Below are positions 45,320 through 53,951 of a stretch of 64,000 bases of DNA, piece by piece (within the stretch, counting starts at the first letter, position 1; every line of letters starts with the position of its first letter). A program made the translations under genes and the position numbers. The notes under the pieces were generated by a model, which worked only from the letters and a program-made list of their open reading frames with translations, ran no database searches and had not been told where the DNA came from. Source of the DNA: Paucibacter sp. PLA-PC-4 (lineage in GTDB: Bacteria > Pseudomonadota > Gammaproteobacteria > Burkholderiales > Burkholderiaceae_C); NCBI RefSeq assembly GCF_026241155.1, contig NZ_JAPFGP010000017.1, forward strand, positions 1-64,000, in the 5' to 3' direction.

Positions 45320-46345
45320 GGCCGGCGGCGCCAGCGGCTGCTGCACCAGCCATTGGCCCTTGGGGGCCAGCAGGCGGCTCATATCGACCGAGGGCAGGCT
45401 TTGCCTGTCCAGCATCAGGATGGTGGGACTGACCCTCTTGGGCACGCGCTGGCCCTGCAGCGCGCGTACCGCCAGATCCAGGCTGAGGCGGGCCAGCAGC
45501 ACCGGCTGGTCGGTCGGCGCGGCCAGCACCTCGCCGCTGGCGATGCGGTCCACCACCTCGGCGCTGGCGTAGTAGGCCAGCAGCTTGGGCCGGGGCGGCG
45601 GACGCTGCGCCACCAGCCGGGCGGCAAACTCAATGGCCACCGCATTGCCGACGATGTAATCGGGCATGCCGGCGCGCTCCAGATGCTCGCGCACCAGCGT
45701 GCTCTGGGTCTTGGTGTCGGTAGGCCCGCGCCCGCCCAGGCGCAGCTCTACCGGCTTGCCGCTGAGCGCGTCCATCAGGCCGCGTTCGCCGTCCTGCACC
45801 CAGACCGCGTCGGCCGGCCCGGGAAACCAGGCCAGCTTGATGCCGCTGCGCCCGCCGGCGTCGCGCAGAACATGGGCGATGGTCTGGGCGGCCATATCGG
45901 CGAAACTGACCAGGGCCCGGCTCGTCACCTCGGCGCTGAGCCCGTTGATCAGATCGATCACCGGGCGCTTCTCGGCCAGGGCCTGGGCAATCTCCTCGCT
46001 GAGCCCGTCGGCGCTGATGGCCGCCAGGATGTAGGCCTGGGCACCGAGCGCGCGGCAGTCGGCCCATTGCTTCTTCTGCAGCGGCAGATCGGCATAGCTA
46101 TTGGCCTGGTAGATGCCCAGCTGCACGCCCAGGGTCTTGGCCTGCTCGGCCAGCCCCCAGGACACGCCCCACCAGTAGCGGTCCTTGCCGTGCGGCAGCA
46201 GCGCGCAGATGCGCCAGGGCTGGCTGGCGCGTTCCATCATGCCGTAGTTGATGCGCCGGCCGTCGGCCACGACCTCATAGCTCTGGGCGGCGGCCGGCAG
46301 CGCCAGGATCAGCGTCAAGAACAAGGTGGCAAGCCAGCGCGTCAT
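45305..46345 (-). CDS. TorT-like periplasmic substrate-binding protein, 346 aa
   Basis: A periplasmic binding protein of the LacI/ribose-binding fold that resembles TorT, the TMAO sensor partner. A signal peptide covers residues 1-21 (ATLFLTLILALPAAAQ). The mature part has WRICALLPHGKDRYWWGVSWG and ISADGLSEEIAQAL. No TorS/TorR or TMAO reductase genes are near, so it may bind another small amine, such as a polyamine or its oxidation product (inference from the oxidase next door). It begins one base after the flavin oxidase stop and is last in the operon, with its end overlapping convergent speD. Confidence 0.8.
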   Translation of the reverse strand: MTRWLATLFLTLILALPAAAQSYEVVADGRRINYGMMERASQPWRICALLPHGKDRYWWGVSWGLAEQAKTLGVQLGIYQANSYADLPLQKKQWADCRALGAQAYILAAISADGLSEEIAQALAEKRPVIDLINGLSAEVTSRALVSFADMAAQTIAHVLRDAGGRSGIKLAWFPGPADAVWVQDGERGLMDALSGKPVELRLGGRGPTDTKTQSTLVREHLERAGMPDYIVGNAVAIEFAARLVAQRPPPRPKLLAYYASAEVVDRIASGEVLAAPTDQPVLLARLSLDLAVRALQGQRVPKRVSPTILMLDRQSLPSVDMSRLLAPKGQWLVQQPLAPPASPAR

Positions 46346-46346
46346 C

Positions 46347-47936
46347 TCACAAGCTTGCCACAAGCCGACGGGCGACCGTGACCCCCTGCGTGTACGCCTC
46401 CTCGAATACCGAATAGCCGGCCAGATCGCTGTGCGCGAAATGCAGCCGGCCGGTCTGCGGCCCGCGCAGCGCGGCCAGCGCCGGGTCGCCGCGGACACCG
46501 GGCAGCGGGATGCTCATCGCGTGGCCCCAGCGCGCCAGGTCGACGCGCAACAGCTGCTCGCCCAGGTCGGGATGGGTGGTCTGCAGCTCGGCGATCACGC
46601 GCCGGGCCCAGCCCTGCCAGTCGTCCTGCAAGAGCGCGCCGCGCTGAGCGCGCGGCAGGGCCCAGTAGGCGCTCAAGACGGTGGGGCCGGGGTGAGGGCG
46701 GGTCTGCTGGTGCATCGCATCGACATAGCCCAGCGCCTGGCTGCCATAGACCACGCTGTCCCAGGCCGGACCCACACCGAGGCGGTCCAGCAGCGGGCCT
46801 TTGAGCTGCAGATTGGCCACCAGCCAGGCGGCGTGTTGCTGGCGGGCGGCGGCGGCCTGCAGCGCGGGCGGGGCGCTGCTCAGTAGGCGGTGGGCGATGA
46901 AGAGCGGGACGGCCAGCACCACATGGCCGGCCTGCCAGCGCTCCGGTGCATCGGCGGCCTCGTTCCAGGCCAGCAGCTCGATGCCGTGCCGCTCCGGGCG
47001 GATACGCAGCACCGTGCGGCCGGTCTGTAGACGCTGCGGTCCTAGCGCGCCGGCCATGCGCTCGGTCAGCCAGGCATTGCCCTCGGGCCAGGTCAGCACC
47101 GCCTCGCGTTCGCCGTCCCGATCGCCCGGGGCATTGAAGCCGTGGCGGCTGGCGAAGTAGTGCAGACCGGCCCAGGCCGAGACCTCGGCGCTGGGCGCGC
47201 CATAGTCGTCGCGGCAGCAGTAGTCCAGATACCAGCGCAGGCTCGCGGCGTTCAGACCCTGGGCATCGAGCCAGGCCGCGAAGGTCTGGCCGTCCAGCGC
47301 CACATGGCCGGCCGTCCAGCGCGCGCGGCTGCTGGGCATCGCAAAGCCCAGCTCGCGCCGCGCCGCGTCGACCAGGCGGCCGAAACGCCGGTACTGGTCC
47401 AGCGTGGCCGCATCGCCGGCCGGGGGCAGCAGGCCCTCGTGCCACTGGCCTTCGAAGAACAGCCGCTCCTGCGGGCTGTGGCAGAGATGGCGCTCGTCAT
47501 AGACGGTGCGGCCCAACTCGTGCCGGGCCAGGCCCAGCTCGTGCAGCAGCTCGGCCACCTCGGGGGCCTCGGGCCCCGGCAGCGGCAGGTAATGGGCGCC
47601 CAGCGGGCAGGCCATGCCGGCCATGCGGTGGCCGCGGCTATTGCCGCCGGCGCCGTCCTCCAGCTCCAGCAGGGTCACCTCATCGATGCCCGCCTTGACC
47701 AGGGCGCGGGCGCAGGCAAGGCCTGACACCCCGGCACCGACCACCAGCACCGAGGTCTTGCGCAGCGGGCCCTGGCCCGCCGCCGGGATCTCGGTCAAGG
47801 CTTGGCGCAGCCGGTGTCCGCGTGCCGGCGTGGCGCCGACCCAGCCGCCTTGCAGCGGCGCCGGATCGGCCCGGCAGCCGGCCAGCCAGGCCGTGCCCGC
47901 GAGCCCGGCGGCCAGCATCAGTTCACGGCGCTGCAT
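46347..47936 (-). CDS. Lipoprotein FAD-dependent amine oxidase-like oxidoreductase, 529 aa
   Basis: A flavoprotein of the amine oxidase/phytoene desaturase fold. An N-terminal Arg-Arg pair (MQRRELMLAAGLAGTAWLAGC) followed by a lipobox with Cys21 suggests a Tat-exported lipoprotein. The Rossmann motif SVLVVGAGVSGLACARAL starts near residue 68, with Glu at the end of the second strand (TLLELEDGAGG). A C-terminal FAD-binding stretch FAHSDLAGYSVFEEAYTQG is present. Placed two bases after a membrane aminopropyltransferase gene and one base before a periplasmic binding protein, it probably oxidises an amine outside the cytoplasm, perhaps a polyamine conjugate. No substrate can be read from sequence. 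Confidence 0.85.
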   Translation of the reverse strand: MQRRELMLAAGLAGTAWLAGCRADPAPLQGGWVGATPARGHRLRQALTEIPAAGQGPLRKTSVLVVGAGVSGLACARALVKAGIDEVTLLELEDGAGGNSRGHRMAGMACPLGAHYLPLPGPEAPEVAELLHELGLARHELGRTVYDERHLCHSPQERLFFEGQWHEGLLPPAGDAATLDQYRRFGRLVDAARRELGFAMPSSRARWTAGHVALDGQTFAAWLDAQGLNAASLRWYLDYCCRDDYGAPSAEVSAWAGLHYFASRHGFNAPGDRDGEREAVLTWPEGNAWLTERMAGALGPQRLQTGRTVLRIRPERHGIELLAWNEAADAPERWQAGHVVLAVPLFIAHRLLSSAPPALQAAAARQQHAAWLVANLQLKGPLLDRLGVGPAWDSVVYGSQALGYVDAMHQQTRPHPGPTVLSAYWALPRAQRGALLQDDWQGWARRVIAELQTTHPDLGEQLLRVDLARWGHAMSIPLPGVRGDPALAALRGPQTGRLHFAHSDLAGYSVFEEAYTQGVTVARRLVASL

Positions 47937-47938
47937 CG

Positions 47939-49516
47939 TCAATGCACCCGCCCCCACTCCTGCTCGAACTCATGCACCAGGATCTGGTTGGACAGGCGGT
48001 TGACCTCGGTGGGCACACGCGCCATATCGGGCGGGAACTGGGTCAGCGCCGGCAGGCCCTCTACGCTGAGAAAGCGCAGGCCCTCGGGCAGTGTGCGCGG
48101 CGGGGCCCAGGGCCGGCGGCCGGCCAGGATGAAGCCCCACTCGCCGAAGCTGGGCACATGGGCGTGGTAGGGCGTGGTGACCAGGCCGGCGGACTCCATC
48201 GTGCTCACCACGGTCCAGAAGCTGCGCCGCGCGATCAGCGGCGAGGTGGACTGCACCACCGCATAGCCCGAGGCCGCCAGGTGCTGGTCCACCAGCTGGT
48301 AGAAGCTGCTGGTGTAGAGCTTGCCCAGCGCGAAATTGCTGGGGTCGGGGAAGTCGATGATGATGACGTCGAAGATCTCGCGCGACTGCTCCAGCCAGCC
48401 GAAGGCATCGGTGTTGACGATGCTCAGCTTGGGGCTTTGCAGCGCATCGGCGTTGAGCCGGCGCAGCAGCGGCAGGGTCGAGAACAGCCGCGTCATATGC
48501 GGATCCAGTTCGACCAGCGTGACGTTCTCAACCGAGGGGTAGCGCAGCACCTCTCGCACCGCCATGCCGTCGCCGCCGCCCAGCACCAGCACGCGCTTCG
48601 GCGCGCCGTGGCCGGCCATCGCCGGGTGCACCAGGGCCTCGTGGTAGCGGTACTCGTCGCGCGAGTGGAACTGCAGATTGCCGTTCAGGAACAGCCGCGT
48701 GCCGGCATTGCCCTGGGTCACGACAATGCGCTGGTAGTCGCTGCTCTCCTTCAGCACGATGTGCTCGCCGTAGAAGCGGTCTTCGGCCCAGGTCGTCAGG
48801 CCCTCGGCGCCCAGCAGCGCGGCCACCAGCAGCAGCACCGCCAGCGCGCAGGCCAGCGCATGGGCCCTGAACGCACGCAGCTGGGCGCGGAACAGCCACA
48901 GCGCCCAGACGGCCACGGCCACATTGAGCAGGCCGAAGGCGATGCCGGTGCGTATCAGCCCGAGCTGGGGCACCAGCACCAGCGGGAAGGCCAGGGCCAC
49001 CAGCAGCGCGCCCAGATAGTCGAAGGTCAGCACCTGGGAGACCAGGTCGCGCAGCACATAGCGCTGGCTGAACTGGTCCTTCAGGATGCGCATCACCAGC
49101 GGGATCTCCAGTCCCACCAGGGCCCCGACCAGCAGCACCAGCGCATAGAGCAGGGTGCGAAAGGCCGCCAGCTCGGCCGGCGGCAGCAGGCTGTGGACGA
49201 TGAAGAGCCCGGCCGGCATCAGCCCGCCGATCACGCCCACCAGCAGCTCAATCTTCAGGAATTGCGCGACCAGCTGGCGCTCGACATAGCGGCTCAGCCA
49301 GGAGCCCACACCCATCGCGAACAGATAGGTGCCAATGATGGTGGAGAACTGCAGCACCGAGTCGCCCAGCAGATAGCTGGCCAGGGCGCCGGCCGCCAGC
49401 TCATAGACCAGGCCGCAGGCGGCGACGACGAAGACACTGGCCAACAGCAGCAGCTCGGCGACCGAGATGCGGGTCGTGGCGGCGTTGCCGGCTTGCGCCG
49501 GTTCGGTAAGAGGCAT
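47939..49516 (-). CDS. Membrane-embedded spermidine/spermine synthase-like aminopropyltransferase, 525 aa
   Basis: The N-terminal half (about 15-240) has seven to eight membrane spans (ELLLLASVFVVAACGLVYEL, then IIGTYLFAMGVGSWLS). The C-terminal half is a polyamine synthase domain with YQRIVV, the dcSAM-binding VLVLGGGDGMAVREVLRY, VTLVELDPHM and the active-site region DVIIIDFPDP. By family it transfers an aminopropyl group from decarboxylated S-adenosylmethionine to an amine. The membrane form suggests a lipid-, peptide- or wall-linked acceptor (inference). It starts 40 bases after the C39-like peptidase gene and is two bases from the oxidase gene. Confidence 0.92.
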   Translation of the reverse strand: MPLTEPAQAGNAATTRISVAELLLLASVFVVAACGLVYELAAGALASYLLGDSVLQFSTIIGTYLFAMGVGSWLSRYVERQLVAQFLKIELLVGVIGGLMPAGLFIVHSLLPPAELAAFRTLLYALVLLVGALVGLEIPLVMRILKDQFSQRYVLRDLVSQVLTFDYLGALLVALAFPLVLVPQLGLIRTGIAFGLLNVAVAVWALWLFRAQLRAFRAHALACALAVLLLVAALLGAEGLTTWAEDRFYGEHIVLKESSDYQRIVVTQGNAGTRLFLNGNLQFHSRDEYRYHEALVHPAMAGHGAPKRVLVLGGGDGMAVREVLRYPSVENVTLVELDPHMTRLFSTLPLLRRLNADALQSPKLSIVNTDAFGWLEQSREIFDVIIIDFPDPSNFALGKLYTSSFYQLVDQHLAASGYAVVQSTSPLIARRSFWTVVSTMESAGLVTTPYHAHVPSFGEWGFILAGRRPWAPPRTLPEGLRFLSVEGLPALTQFPPDMARVPTEVNRLSNQILVHEFEQEWGRVH

Positions 49517-49556
49517 GGAGGGCGCTGCGGAGAAGGGCTGCCGATTGCAGCGGCGC

Positions 49557-50552
49557 TCAGTCTATGCGGGTTCCGGGCTCGGCCTCATGCGGACCCAGCA
49601 GCTTGCGTTGCAGCTCCAGATACAGCGGCAGGCGCGCGCCACCCAGCTGCACCGCCCGCGTCACCGCCTGGCGGGCCTGCTCATGCTGACCCTGCTCCAG
49701 CAGCACCTGGGCCAGATTGTTCCAGGCATCGGCCAGTTCGGGCCGGACCTGCACCGCGTGGCGATAGGCCGAGGCCGCGCCCGCCAGATCGCCGCCGGCA
49801 TAGGCGCTGTTGCCGGCGCCCAGCAGCAGGGCCGGCTGCGAAGGCCAGCGCTGCAGCGCGCCGGCATAGGCCTGGGCGGCGGCACGGGGATCGACGCGCT
49901 CCAGCGCCGCGATCGCGCCGGCCAGGGGCTCGGCATGGGCGGTGGCCGGCAGCCGGGCCGGTGGCAGGGCCAGCATGGCCCAGTGGCCGCCGCGCTCCCA
50001 GGTGCGCTCGAAGGTCGCGATCGACATCTGCAGGTTTTGCGTGCGGCCCGAATGCAGGGTCAGCAGGCCGCGTTCGCGGTCGAAGCCGATCAGTACCGCG
50101 TAATGCCAGACCGGATAGACGGGTAGCGAGAGATTCTGGAACACCAGCACCGGATGTCCGGCGGCCACCTCCTGCAGCAGCACGTCCAGGCGCGGTGCCA
50201 ATCGGACGGTGAGCAGGCCGTGGCGCCGGCCGGCGGCCAGCAGTTCCTGCTGCAGTGAGCCCTGGCGGCCAGGCAGATAGACCTGAGGGACCAACTGCTC
50301 GGGCGTAGCCGGCACGCCGGCTGCCTGCAGCAGCATGGCCAGCGCGGCCGGGCCGCATTCATAGTCCTCCTGCGCGAAAAAGGGCTGCTCACTCAGCAGG
50401 GCCTGGGCTGGCAGGTAGGCGGGCCATTGCAGGCTCAGGCGCTGAGCCTGGGGCGGCGTCGCGCACCCGCCCAGCAGTAGCAAGAGGGCCGCAAGAAAAC
50501 AAAACCCCGCAAGAGCGGGGCTGGACGGGCGAGGGCCGAGGCCCGACGTCAT
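49557..50552 (-). CDS. C39-like cysteine peptidase lipoprotein with TPRs (PA2778 family), 331 aa
   Basis: An exported lipoprotein with lipobox LLGGC (Cys30). Residues 55-200 form a C39-type papain-like peptidase, with Cys in YECGPAALAML and His in VWHYAVLIGF, then an Asn/Asp position in LTLHSGRTQN. C-terminal TPR repeats lie at about 210-310. It is paired with the PA2779-like gene, which it overlaps by four bases, as in Pseudomonas aeruginosa PA2778-PA2779. The codons for residues about 10-20 form an intrinsic-terminator-like hairpin (see 50490-50522). The substrate is unknown; a processing role for a short peptide is possible. Confidence 0.88.
   Translation of the reverse strand: MTSGLGPRPSSPALAGFCFLAALLLLLGGCATPPQAQRLSLQWPAYLPAQALLSEQPFFAQEDYECGPAALAMLLQAAGVPATPEQLVPQVYLPGRQGSLQQELLAAGRRHGLLTVRLAPRLDVLLQEVAAGHPVLVFQNLSLPVYPVWHYAVLIGFDRERGLLTLHSGRTQNLQMSIATFERTWERGGHWAMLALPPARLPATAHAEPLAGAIAALERVDPRAAAQAYAGALQRWPSQPALLLGAGNSAYAGGDLAGAASAYRHAVQVRPELADAWNNLAQVLLEQGQHEQARQAVTRAVQLGGARLPLYLELQRKLLGPHEAEPGTRID
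50490..50522 (-). terminator. Intrinsic-terminator-like hairpin inside the C39 lipoprotein signal-peptide codons
   Basis: On the minus strand CCCCGC and GCGGGG pair around TCTT (extended by an A-T and a G-T pair). TTTTGTTTTCTT then follows at once. This is a textbook terminator, yet it is read as part of the signal peptide (PALAGFCFL). It would reduce transcription past the PA2779-like gene into the rest of the operon unless ribosomes translate through it. Confidence 0.6.
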
Positions 50553-50962
50553 CGGACCGAGCGGGTGAAGGGGAAGACCTTGGTCAGGCCCAGGATGTCG
50601 GTCACCAACAGGATCACGAAGACGGTGAACAGCAGGCCCAGCACCTCGCCGCCGGCCGGGGCGCTGTCGATGCGGCCGGCCAGTTCGGCAACCTCCGTGT
50701 CCGACAGTGCGGCGACGCGGGCCTGGGCGGCCTCGGCATTGACGCCCTGGACCATCAGTGCCTGGCGCACATCGTCGCGGGCCAGGAAGTCGCCGACGCG
50801 GGCGCGCGCGGCCTCGGCCGGCTGCGCGGTGCCGGCGACGGTGGTCGCTTCAGTCGGCAGCAAGGCCTCGGTCGGCACGATGACGGCCTGCGCGGACAAG
50901 CTCATCAGAGAGCAGGAAACAATCAGCGTGGAAGCGATCAGACGGCGCATCAATGTCTTCAT
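50549..50962 (-). CDS. PA2779-like exported protein, 137 aa
   Basis: A small exported protein of the PA2779 family. The signal peptide (residues 1-26) ends SLSAQA. A central helical region contains LARDDVRQALMVQGVN and a regular pattern AAQARVAALSDTEVAELAGRID. A C-terminal membrane span (GEVLGLLFTVFVILLVTDILG) is followed by a basic tail. The start at 50962 is set by the signal peptide; the longer frame to 51004 is rejected. It is first in a five-gene minus-strand operon and overlaps the C39 peptidase start by four bases. It may be a substrate, immunity or anchor partner of the peptidase (inference). Confidence 0.85.
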   Translation of the reverse strand: MKTLMRRLIASTLIVSCSLMSLSAQAVIVPTEALLPTEATTVAGTAQPAEAARARVGDFLARDDVRQALMVQGVNAEAAQARVAALSDTEVAELAGRIDSAPAGGEVLGLLFTVFVILLVTDILGLTKVFPFTRSVR

Positions 50963-51041
50963 GGCGGGGACCTCAGGTGAGCGCGCAGTGTAGGCGTGGC
51001 GCACTTCCGATTCTGCGCCGATTTACAGCTTGTGACCTTGA

Positions 51042-51809
51042 TCAGTGCCGGCTCGTGCCGCCCTTGCGGGTGGCGATCTGCACCGCCAAGCACAGGGCCG
51101 TGGCCAGCGCGAAGGCCAGCGGCATGGCCAGGCGATCGAGCAGCAGGGCCAGGGCCACGCAAAAGGCTGCCAGCGAATAGAGCCCGGTCACCATCGCACG
51201 CAGCAAGGTAGCCGCGTAGGCGCCTCCCTGAGCGCGGTGCGAGAACACCGCCAGCGTGCTGCCCAGCATCGGAAACACGGCCAACATGCCGCTCCATTGG
51301 CTGCCCAGCGCACCGGCCGCGCCGCTCGCGCCCAGGGTCAGCGCAGCGCCTGCCGCCATGCGCAGGCCGATCTCGCCGGGCCCCAGGCGCACAGGCGCAT
51401 CCAGCGGCCGGGGCGGCGGGAACAGGCGCGGCGCCAGCAAGAGGGTGACCAGCGCAATAGCCAGACCGAGCAGCGGATGGGGCGGCAGCAAGCTCAGTGG
51501 CGCGGCAACGATCAACCAGGCCAACAGGGCCCGACTCAGCGCGCCGGGCCAAGCCCGGCCATGGGTGGCATCGGCGGCACGGGCATAGGTAATGCTGAAC
51601 GAGACCGAGGCGAGCAGGGCGGCCGCCGCCGTGGCCGCCGCAGCGGCGGCAAAGGCTGGGCCCTGCTCCAGCGCGATAAAAGCCAATATAGGACCGGCTA
51701 CCACCGGAAGCCCGGCCAGCCAGCCGGCCACCTGGGCGCCCCAGCGCTGGCTGGCCAGCGAGACGAGCAGCAGAAAGGTCGGGACGAGGAGGAGCTTAAG
51801 GGCGAGCAC
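51042..51809 (-). CDS. Multi-span membrane protein of unknown function, 255 aa
   Basis: I do not recognise a characterised family. There are about eight hydrophobic segments rich in Ala and Leu, and almost no soluble part. It opens LALKLLLVPTFLLLVSLASQ with a GAQVAGWLAGLPVVAGP motif, reminiscent of small conserved integral membrane proteins next to transport genes. The start is a GTG at 51809. It lies 21 bases downstream of the VOC gene on the same strand, so the two may be co-transcribed. Confidence 0.8.
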   Translation of the reverse strand: MLALKLLLVPTFLLLVSLASQRWGAQVAGWLAGLPVVAGPILAFIALEQGPAFAAAAAATAAAALLASVSFSITYARAADATHGRAWPGALSRALLAWLIVAAPLSLLPPHPLLGLAIALVTLLLAPRLFPPPRPLDAPVRLGPGEIGLRMAAGAALTLGASGAAGALGSQWSGMLAVFPMLGSTLAVFSHRAQGGAYAATLLRAMVTGLYSLAAFCVALALLLDRLAMPLAFALATALCLAVQIATRKGGTSRH

Positions 51810-51830
51810 GGGCGCGAGTATCGCTGCGCC

Positions 51831-52202
51831 CTACACGTGCTGATCGACCAGCACCGGATTGCCGTCCGGGTCGATCACGACAAAGCTGGCCGGGCCGCTG
51901 CTGGCCTCGTCGGCCTCGCTCAGCAGCACCAGGCCCTGGGCCTTCAACTGGCGCTGCAGTTCGCGCACATCAGTGAAGCTCTGGAGCGGGTCGGCTTGCT
52001 GGGTCCAGCCCGGGTTGAAGGTCAGCATATTCCTCTCGAACATGCCCTGAAACAGGCCGATCACATGCTCGCCGTTCTTCAGGATCAGCCAGTTCTGGGA
52101 CGCATCTCCGCCCCAGGTCTTGAAGCCAAGCTTCTCGTAGAAGGCGCGCGAGACCTCGATGTCCTTGACCGCGAGGCTGATGGAGAACGCACCGAGTTCC
52201 AT
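51831..52202 (-). CDS. VOC-family (glyoxalase-like) protein, 123 aa
   Basis: A small vicinal-oxygen-chelate protein with two beta-alpha-beta-beta-beta modules. [22 protein letters not shown] opens it (shown in part here as [13 protein letters not shown]), and [17 protein letters not shown] closes it. The metal ligand positions are not the full glyoxalase I set, so a binding or unknown lyase/dioxygenase role is possible. ATG at 52202 has AAGGAG ten bases upstream. It diverges from the nitroreductase gene. Confidence 0.88.
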   Translation of the reverse strand: MELGAFSISLAVKDIEVSRAFYEKLGFKTWGGDASQNWLILKNGEHVIGLFQGMFERNMLTFNPGWTQQADPLQSFTDVRELQRQLKAQGLVLLSEADEASSGPASFVVIDPDGNPVLVDQHV

Positions 52203-52339
52203 GGTTTCTACGCTCCTTGGCTTCAGACAGTGGGGCATCTTGCCACGCCACAGGCCGCCGATCGGCAAGAGGCCCGATTGACGAACGCACCGCCCTCGCT
52301 ATGCTCGCGCCACACCATGCTCCTTCCAGCCGCACCGCC

Positions 52340-53026
52340 ATGCACACAATGCCTGCCCCGGTCATGGAGCCCTTGACGGGCTACCGCGAACTGCCCGCCG
52401 ACGCCATGCTGGAGCGCGCCCGCGCCAGCTATCAAAACCTGCTGCGCCGCCGTACGGTGCGCGACTTCGACGCTGCTCGACCGGTCGACCGCGCCGTGAT
52501 CGAGCAGTGCCTGCTGGCCGCCGGCACGGCGCCCTCCGGCGCCAACCAGCAGCCCTGGCATTTCGTCGTCATCACCGATCCCCAGCGCAAGTCGCAGATC
52601 CGCCAAGCGGCCGAGGAAGAGGAGTTCACGTTCTACAACGGCCGCGCCCCCGAGGAGTGGCTGCGGGCGCTGGCGCCGCTGGGTACCGATGCCAACAAGC
52701 CCTTCCTGGAAGAGGCACCGCTGCTGATCGCGATCTTTGCGCAGAAGTACGGCATTGATGCCCAGGGCGAGCGTTACCCTCATTACTACGTGCCCGAGTC
52801 TGTGGGCATCGCCACCGGCTTCCTGATCGCTTCCCTGCATGAGGCCGGCCTGGTCACGCTGACCCACACGCCCAGCCCGCTGGGTTTCTTGAGCAAACTC
52901 TGCGGCCGGCCCGAGTCCGAGAAGCCCGTCATCTTGCTGGTGGTCGGTCATCCGAAGCCGGGCTGCGAGGTGCCGGTGCATGGCGGCATCAAGAAGCCGC
53001 TGGCGCAAATCAGCAGCTGGCTTTGA
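52340..53026 (+). CDS. Nitroreductase-family flavoprotein, 228 aa
   Basis: An FMN-dependent oxidoreductase. The FMN-binding patterns are [15 protein letters not shown] near residue 34, [17 protein letters not shown] near 60 and [20 protein letters not shown] near 150. The overall pattern recalls the iodotyrosine-deiodinase-like branch of nitroreductases. The exact start is unclear: ATGs at 52340, 52349 and 52364 are all possible, with no strong ribosome binding site. The substrate is unknown. Confidence 0.9.
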   Translation: MHTMPAPVMEPLTGYRELPADAMLERARASYQNLLRRRTVRDFDAARPVDRAVIEQCLLAAGTAPSGANQQPWHFVVITDPQRKSQIRQAAEEEEFTFYNGRAPEEWLRALAPLGTDANKPFLEEAPLLIAIFAQKYGIDAQGERYPHYYVPESVGIATGFLIASLHEAGLVTLTHTPSPLGFLSKLCGRPESEKPVILLVVGHPKPGCEVPVHGGIKKPLAQISSWL

Positions 53027-53059
53027 GCAGGAGATTGGGCATGCTGGCCGGCCGGTGGC

Positions 53060-53941
53060 TCAGCGGCCCTGCAGATGGGAGCCTAGAAAGGCCAGCAGCC
53101 GCGCCTCATAAGCCGCAGGACCGAAGGTGTGCAGGTCGGCATGGGCTGCGCCCTGCACCTCCCAGAGCGTCTTGGGCCCGGAGGCCGCAGCGAACAGGCG
53201 GTGCGTCTCCTCGATGGGCGTCTGCCGGTCCTCGGTGCCCGAGGCGATCAGCAGTGGCGCGGCCAAGCCGGGCAGCAGGGTGATCGGACGCAACTGCTCG
53301 GCAGCGATGCCCAGCCGCCAGGGCAGCTGACACAGCAGCAGCGGTGCCAGATGCCGGCCCATGACCCCGAAGCGCATCGCCAGACGGTTGCCCACCGCCT
53401 CTTCGATGGTCGCGTACATCGACTCGAGCACGACGGCATCGGGCGCTGGCTCGGCCTTGGCGAACAGCAGCGATGCGGCACCCAGCGATACTGCGACCAC
53501 GCCGATGCGCTCGCCGGGCAGGGCCCTGCGCAGATGCCGCAGGGCCGCGCGCACGCCGTCCGCCTCGCGCAGGCCGAAGCTGATCCGCTCGCCCGTGCTC
53601 TCGCCATGGGACGGCAGATCGATCAGCAGCACCGAGTAGCCGGCGGCTTTCAGGAAACGCGCCCTGGCCAGCATTTGCAGGCGATTCGAGCGCACGCCAT
53701 GCAGCAGCAGCACCGCGCCGCCACCGGGCCGACCGCGCGCCAGCCAGCCCGACACCTGCGAAGAGTCTGCGCCGTGCAGCCGCACCGATTCCGCCAGCAG
53801 GTCCGCCGGCGCCGCGCCGACCACGGCCCGGGCGGGCCGGCTCAGCAGCTCGCCGGCGCAGAGGCTCAGCAAGGCCATGAGCAAGGAAAAAAGCAAGGGG
53901 ATGATCAGGAGCAGCAGGACTGCGCGGCGGAGCTTGTTCAC
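53060..53941 (-). CDS. Alpha/beta hydrolase, membrane-anchored, 293 aa
   Basis: A serine hydrolase fold with an N-terminal membrane anchor (residues 6-30, RAVLLLLIIPLLFSLLMALL). LLLHGVRSNRL near 100 is the oxyanion region, and the nucleophile elbow is VVAVSLGAASLLF, reading V-S-L-G where G-x-S-x-G is usual. An acid lies in ASGTEDRQTPIEE and a late His in GAAHADLHTF. The start is taken as GTG at 53941, ten bases after the GNAT stop; the longer frame to 54133 overlaps the GNAT gene. Substrate unknown; related YqkD/Bem46-like enzymes act on esters or lipids. Confidence 0.85.
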   Translation of the reverse strand: MNKLRRAVLLLLIIPLLFSLLMALLSLCAGELLSRPARAVVGAAPADLLAESVRLHGADSSQVSGWLARGRPGGGAVLLLHGVRSNRLQMLARARFLKAAGYSVLLIDLPSHGESTGERISFGLREADGVRAALRHLRRALPGERIGVVAVSLGAASLLFAKAEPAPDAVVLESMYATIEEAVGNRLAMRFGVMGRHLAPLLLCQLPWRLGIAAEQLRPITLLPGLAAPLLIASGTEDRQTPIEETHRLFAAASGPKTLWEVQGAAHADLHTFGPAAYEARLLAFLGSHLQGR

Positions 53942-53951
53942 GAGCGTGGGG

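Noticed and set aside
45305-46345. TMAO respiration locus suggested by the TorT-like protein
   Set aside because: No torS, torR or torCAD genes nearby; the neighbours point to amines or polyamines, so only TorT-like is claimed.
47822-50212. Plus-strand open frame of 796 aa
   Set aside because: Antisense to the aminopropyltransferase and C39 lipoprotein genes; Q/H/R-rich low-complexity translation.
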